From positions 434,001 to 498,000 of the forward strand of contig NZ_CP019605.1 of the NCBI RefSeq assembly GCF_001997295.1: a DNA stretch of 64,000 bases, given 5' to 3'. This stretch comes from Tessaracoccus flavus. Its GTDB lineage: Bacteria > Actinomycetota > Actinomycetes > Propionibacteriales > Propionibacteriaceae. Shown piece by piece: positions 61,322 to 64,000 of this stretch (the stretch's first letter is position 1; the number at the start of each line of letters is the position of its first letter). Both the position numbers and the translations under genes were made by a program. The notes under the pieces are model-generated. The model was given only the letters and a program-made list of their open reading frames with translations. It was not told the origin of the DNA and ran no database searches.

Positions 61322-62076
61322 TGGGGCTCAGCACAGCGCAGCGGGAGCGCTACCTGCGCAACATCGACGTCGTGGGCTTCGGCACCGACGGACAGGAGCG
61401 GCTGCTCGATTCGTCCGTCCTCGTCATCGGTGCCGGAGGACTGGGGTCAGCGGCCCTGCCGTACCTCGCCGCTGCCGGCGTCGGCCGGATCGGCGTCGTC
61501 GACGGGGACGCCGTTGAGCTGAAGAACATGCAGCGGCAGGTGCTCCACACCGAACTGGGCCGCAACAAGGCAGAGTCCGCCGCGCAGCGCCTCCGGGCGC
61601 TCAACCCTGACGTGCACGTCGACGTCTTCCCCGAGTTCCTCACCTACGAGCGCGCGTGCGAACTCTTCGTTGACTATGACCTGGTGATGGACTGCTGCGA
61701 CACGTTCGGCGCCAAGTTCATGCTCTCCGATGCCGCCGAGGCAGTCGGCGCCAGGTTGATCTGGGCTTCTGCGGTCGGCATGCAAGGGCAATGCTCTGTG
61801 TTCGGAGTCCCCGACGAGCACGGTGAACGGCTGTACCTTCGCGACCTCATCCCCACCGAGCCCGATCCCGACGACTACCCCAAGGCCACCGAGATCGGGG
61901 TGCTCGGGGCGATGGTGGGACAGATCGGTGCCTTGGAGGCCACCGAGGCGATCAAGCTTCTGGCTGGCTTCGGCGAGCCGCTCGTCGGCAGGGTGATGGT
62001 CCTCGACGCCCTGCGGGGGCGGTGGGACGTCCTCAGCCTCCGCAAGGCACCCCGCCAGACGCGGAGCGCGGGATGA
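61321..62076 (+). CDS. moeB: MoeB/ThiF-type adenylyltransferase lacking zinc cysteines
   Basis: This 251-residue E1-like protein should adenylate the Gly-Gly end of MoaD. GAGGLGSAALPYLAAAGVG is the ATP site, and NMQRQVLHTELG contains the arginine finger. The CxxC pairs that bind zinc in MoeB, and the Cys before EAGVLG (here KATEIGVLG), are missing. No rhodanese domain is present. It overlaps moaE and moeA, which supports a Moco role, but the enzyme may work in a modified way. Confidence 0.85.
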   Translation: MGLSTAQRERYLRNIDVVGFGTDGQERLLDSSVLVIGAGGLGSAALPYLAAAGVGRIGVVDGDAVELKNMQRQVLHTELGRNKAESAAQRLRALNPDVHVDVFPEFLTYERACELFVDYDLVMDCCDTFGAKFMLSDAAEAVGARLIWASAVGMQGQCSVFGVPDEHGERLYLRDLIPTEPDPDDYPKATEIGVLGAMVGQIGALEATEAIKLLAGFGEPLVGRVMVLDALRGRWDVLSLRKAPRQTRSAG

Positions 62077-63281
62077 GGACGGTCGAGGAGCAGCGCGCCC
62101 GGATCCTGTCGCTGGCAGAACCGCTAGCCGCAGAGGTCACACCGATTGTTTCGGCCGTCGGCGGCGTGCTGGCCGAGGACCTGCCCGCGCGGTTCGCGGT
62201 GCCTCCCTTCGACAACTCGGCGATGGATGGCTTCGCGGTCCGGGCCGGGGATCTCGCCGCCGGCGTCGAGCTCGTTGTCGTCGGGGACATCCCGGCCGGT
62301 GCCACCTCCGTCCCTGAAGTTGGAGAGGGGCAGTGCGCCCGCATCATGACCGGCGCCCCGCTGCCGCCCGGCGCGGACGCCGTCGTGCCGGTGGAGCTCA
62401 CCGACCAGCCCTGGGGCCAGGCTGAGCTGCCCGCGCGGATGAGAATCACCGAGGCCGTCGCCGTCGGGAAGCACGTGCGCCGCAAGGGGGAGAACGTCCG
62501 CGTCGGAGAACCCGGCCTCCCGGCCGGGCTGGCGTGGTCACCGGCCGCCGCGTCTTCGGCGGCCTCACTCGGCTACGCCGAGGTGCCGCTGATCAGGCGG
62601 CCGAGGGTGGCTGTGCTGTCCACGGGCTCCGAACTCGTCGCTCCAGGCGAACCGCTCGGCTTCGGGCAGATCCCCGACTCTAATTCGGTGCTCCTCGCAG
62701 GGCTGTGCCGGCAGTTCGGCGCCGAGGTGATCTCGGCGCGGGCGGTGGGCGACGACCCCGCCCAGTTCCGCGCGGCGTTGGACGTCGCGTTGGCCGCAGA
62801 CCTCGTCGTCACCACCGGAGGGGTATCCGTCGGCGCCTTCGAGGTGGTCCGGCAGGTGACCGAAGGCCAGATCGAGTTCACGAAGGTGGCGATGCAGCCC
62901 GGCAAACCCCAGGCCTCCGGGGTGCTCGCCGCGCCGGACGGGAGGAAGGTGCCGATGCTGGGCCTGCCCGGAAATCCCGTGAGCGCCTTCGTCTCCGCAT
63001 GGGTCTTCGTCCGCCCGCTCATCGCGTGCCTCGCGGGACGCGCTGACCGGTGGCCGTCGGTGCAGGCGCGCGCCGCCGTCGGCTGGTCGACGCCGCCCGG
63101 CCGCCGGCAGTACGTGCCGGTCGCCGTTGCCGACGGACTGGCCACCCCTGTCCACGCTCTGGGCTCCGGGTCCCACCTCGTCGCGACCCTCGCCCTTGCC
63201 GACGGCCTCGCCGTCGTGCCGGAGGATGTGGAGCAGGTGCAGCCCGGCGACCTTCTGACGGTGCACTCCATCACTGCCTGA
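62073..63281 (+). CDS. moeA: Molybdopterin molybdenumtransferase
   Basis: This 402-residue enzyme inserts molybdate into adenylated molybdopterin. FDNSAMDGFAVRAGDL, RIMTGAPLPPGADAVVPVE, VAVLSTGSEL, TTGGVSVGAFE and LGLPGNPVSAFVS are the conserved motifs. The ATG overlaps the moeB-like stop. It closes the Moco-nitrate island. Confidence 0.95.
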   Translation: MRTVEEQRARILSLAEPLAAEVTPIVSAVGGVLAEDLPARFAVPPFDNSAMDGFAVRAGDLAAGVELVVVGDIPAGATSVPEVGEGQCARIMTGAPLPPGADAVVPVELTDQPWGQAELPARMRITEAVAVGKHVRRKGENVRVGEPGLPAGLAWSPAAASSAASLGYAEVPLIRRPRVAVLSTGSELVAPGEPLGFGQIPDSNSVLLAGLCRQFGAEVISARAVGDDPAQFRAALDVALAADLVVTTGGVSVGAFEVVRQVTEGQIEFTKVAMQPGKPQASGVLAAPDGRKVPMLGLPGNPVSAFVSAWVFVRPLIACLAGRADRWPSVQARAAVGWSTPPGRRQYVPVAVADGLATPVHALGSGSHLVATLALADGLAVVPEDVEQVQPGDLLTVHSITA

Positions 63282-63289
63282 TCCGTCTC

Positions 63290-63580
63290 TCTGGAGCAGC
63301 TGTCGAATCGGTCCCCGAGCAGTGACGAGCGCTCTGCGCGAGGAGCGTCCGTCGAATCGGTCCCGGAGCAGGGCCGGCGAGCGTAGCGAGCAGCCCGTCC
63401 GTCGAAGGGTCACGACCTCTCTACCTGCCGCCGCCCCCGACCCAGGGCGGCGACCACAGTCACGGCTGTTACCCTTCGACAAGCTCAGGGGGCAGGGCGA
63501 CAGCTCAGGGACCTGGGTTGATCCCTGAGCAGGGCCGGCGAGCGTAGCGAGCAGCCCGTCCGTCGAAGGGTCACGACCTC
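63290..63580. repeat. REP cluster after moeA
   Basis: GTCCCCGAGCAGTGACGAGC, CGTCCGTCGAAGGGTCACGA and CCCTTCGACAAGCTCAGGG recur in a mosaic of units like those at 12.7-13.2 kb. The stretch from 63581 to 63810 holds no gene with a convincing start; an antisense frame there was rejected. Confidence 0.75.
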
Positions 63581-63810
63581 TCTACCTGCCGCCCGCCGGA
63601 GACCGCGTCGATCAAGTTCCAGAGTGCATCGGTGTTCACCCTCTCATGCTCCCACTTTGGAGGGCTGGGTCGCTGATCCGCATCTGCATCACCTCCCTCC
63701 GGTGACTTGGGCTGGGAAGCACCACCTGAGATCTGTTCACGCGCTGGTCTGGATTGGCCCGGGTTCATAGGGGGCAGGACAGCACGAGGACAGCGAAAGG
63801 GGCCACGGAG

Positions 63811-63981
63811 ATGTCGGATGAGGAGACGCAGCAGCTGATCGTTGCTGCGAAGGGCGAGGCGGAGGCCTGCGACCAGTTGGTGTTCTGGACCCAGCGCCTG
63901 CAGCACGCGCTGGATGCCCGCCGCCAGCTGCTGGACGTTCCCCCGGAGGAACTGAAGGCCGCCCTGGAGGCGCAGCGATGA
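63811..63981 (+). CDS. Small protein of unknown function
   Basis: This 56-residue acidic, helical protein starts MSDEETQQLIVAAKGEAEACDQLVFW and ends DVPPEELKAALEAQR. GGGGCCACGGAG precedes the ATG. The next gene overlaps its stop (ATGA), so they are coupled. I do not recognise it. Confidence 0.7.
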   Translation: MSDEETQQLIVAAKGEAEACDQLVFWTQRLQHALDARRQLLDVPPEELKAALEAQR

Positions 63982-64000
63982 CCACCGCCACGTTCTCGCT
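63978..64000 (+). CDS. Start of a further gene (cut by window edge)
   Basis: ATG at 63978 overlaps the stop codon of the small gene; the visible codons give MTTATFS. Nothing can be said about function. Confidence 0.5.

Noticed and set aside
63571-63906. A minus-strand frame of 111 codons near the window end
   Set aside because: No ribosome site, overlaps the REP cluster and the better-supported small plus-strand gene.

Overview
The window is GC-rich actinobacterial chromosome. Gene content (PurS/PurQ/PurL split, FadE5-FadA2-FabG4-HtdX block, MalEFG without a local ATPase, GTG starts) and the style of its intergenic repeats suggest a member of the Propionibacteriaceae (Tessaracoccus/Arachnia-like). 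That placement is an inference, not shown by a marker gene. No rRNA, tRNA or CRISPR array was seen.

Layout. 1-569: left part of an IS110-family element on the minus strand. 0.7-6.8 kb: fatty-acid beta-oxidation block (acyl-CoA oxidase/dehydrogenase and TetR facing thiolase, ketoacyl reductase and MaoC hydratase). 6.9-10.6 kb: YchJ-like protein, purB, fadD. 10.6-13.2 kb: small accessory cluster (lipoprotein, secreted protein, TadE-like) with a tandem REP array, bracketed by a 17-nt direct repeat. 13.3-26.8 kb: degenerate CbiX-like chelatase, purC, pabC-like, 3-methyladenine glycosylase, purS-purQ, an AbiEi/DUF559 protein between two hairpin elements, pepN, a secreted subtilase and purL. 27.1-28.5 kb: a second, complete IS110 copy inverted relative to the first. 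28.7-29.7 kb: HTH-nucleotidyltransferase/HEPN pair. 29.8-37.3 kb: M20 dipeptidase, GH76 protein, NUDIX, aspA, nitronate monooxygenase, ptsH, ptsI. 37.5-44.9 kb: GH13 glucosidase, LacI regulator, PepSY lipoprotein and malEFG. 45.4-47.1 kb: NlpC/P60 endopeptidase and a cysteine-containing HTH regulator. 47.9-63.3 kb: aarF-like kinase, molybdenum cofactor genes (moaA, moaD, mobA, moaE, moeB-like, moeA) enclosing narGHJI and two narK genes. The last bases hold a 56-residue protein and the first codons of another gene.

How the genes work together. The Moco genes make and insert the cofactor of NarG, and the two NarK transporters move nitrate in and nitrite out, so 49.6-63.3 kb is a nearly self-contained nitrate-respiration island (moaC and moaB/mog are absent). 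LacI-type operators sit before the PepSY lipoprotein and malE, and LacI and GH13 form one operon, which points to a maltose/maltodextrin regulon. The fatty-acid block has a symmetric bidirectional promoter with a likely TetR operator. At least twelve genes carry a TANNNT hexamer 6-7 nt before the start codon, the signature of leaderless transcripts.

Most unusual content. Four intergenic loci (21.3, 35.0, 44.9 and 47.5 kb) share one design: an 8-bp motif (ACGCCAAC on one side, GTTGGCGT on the other) repeated with 19-21-bp, mostly exact 20-bp, spacing and variable spacers, in opposite orientation on each side of a palindrome. I know no described element of this form. Also notable: the conserved 328-bp leader of both IS110 copies, a bridge-RNA candidate that repeats its own boundary sequence; IS110 insertion in REP arrays; three copies of a 65-70 bp hairpin, two of which bracket the DUF559 gene; and a possible 157-bp MITE.
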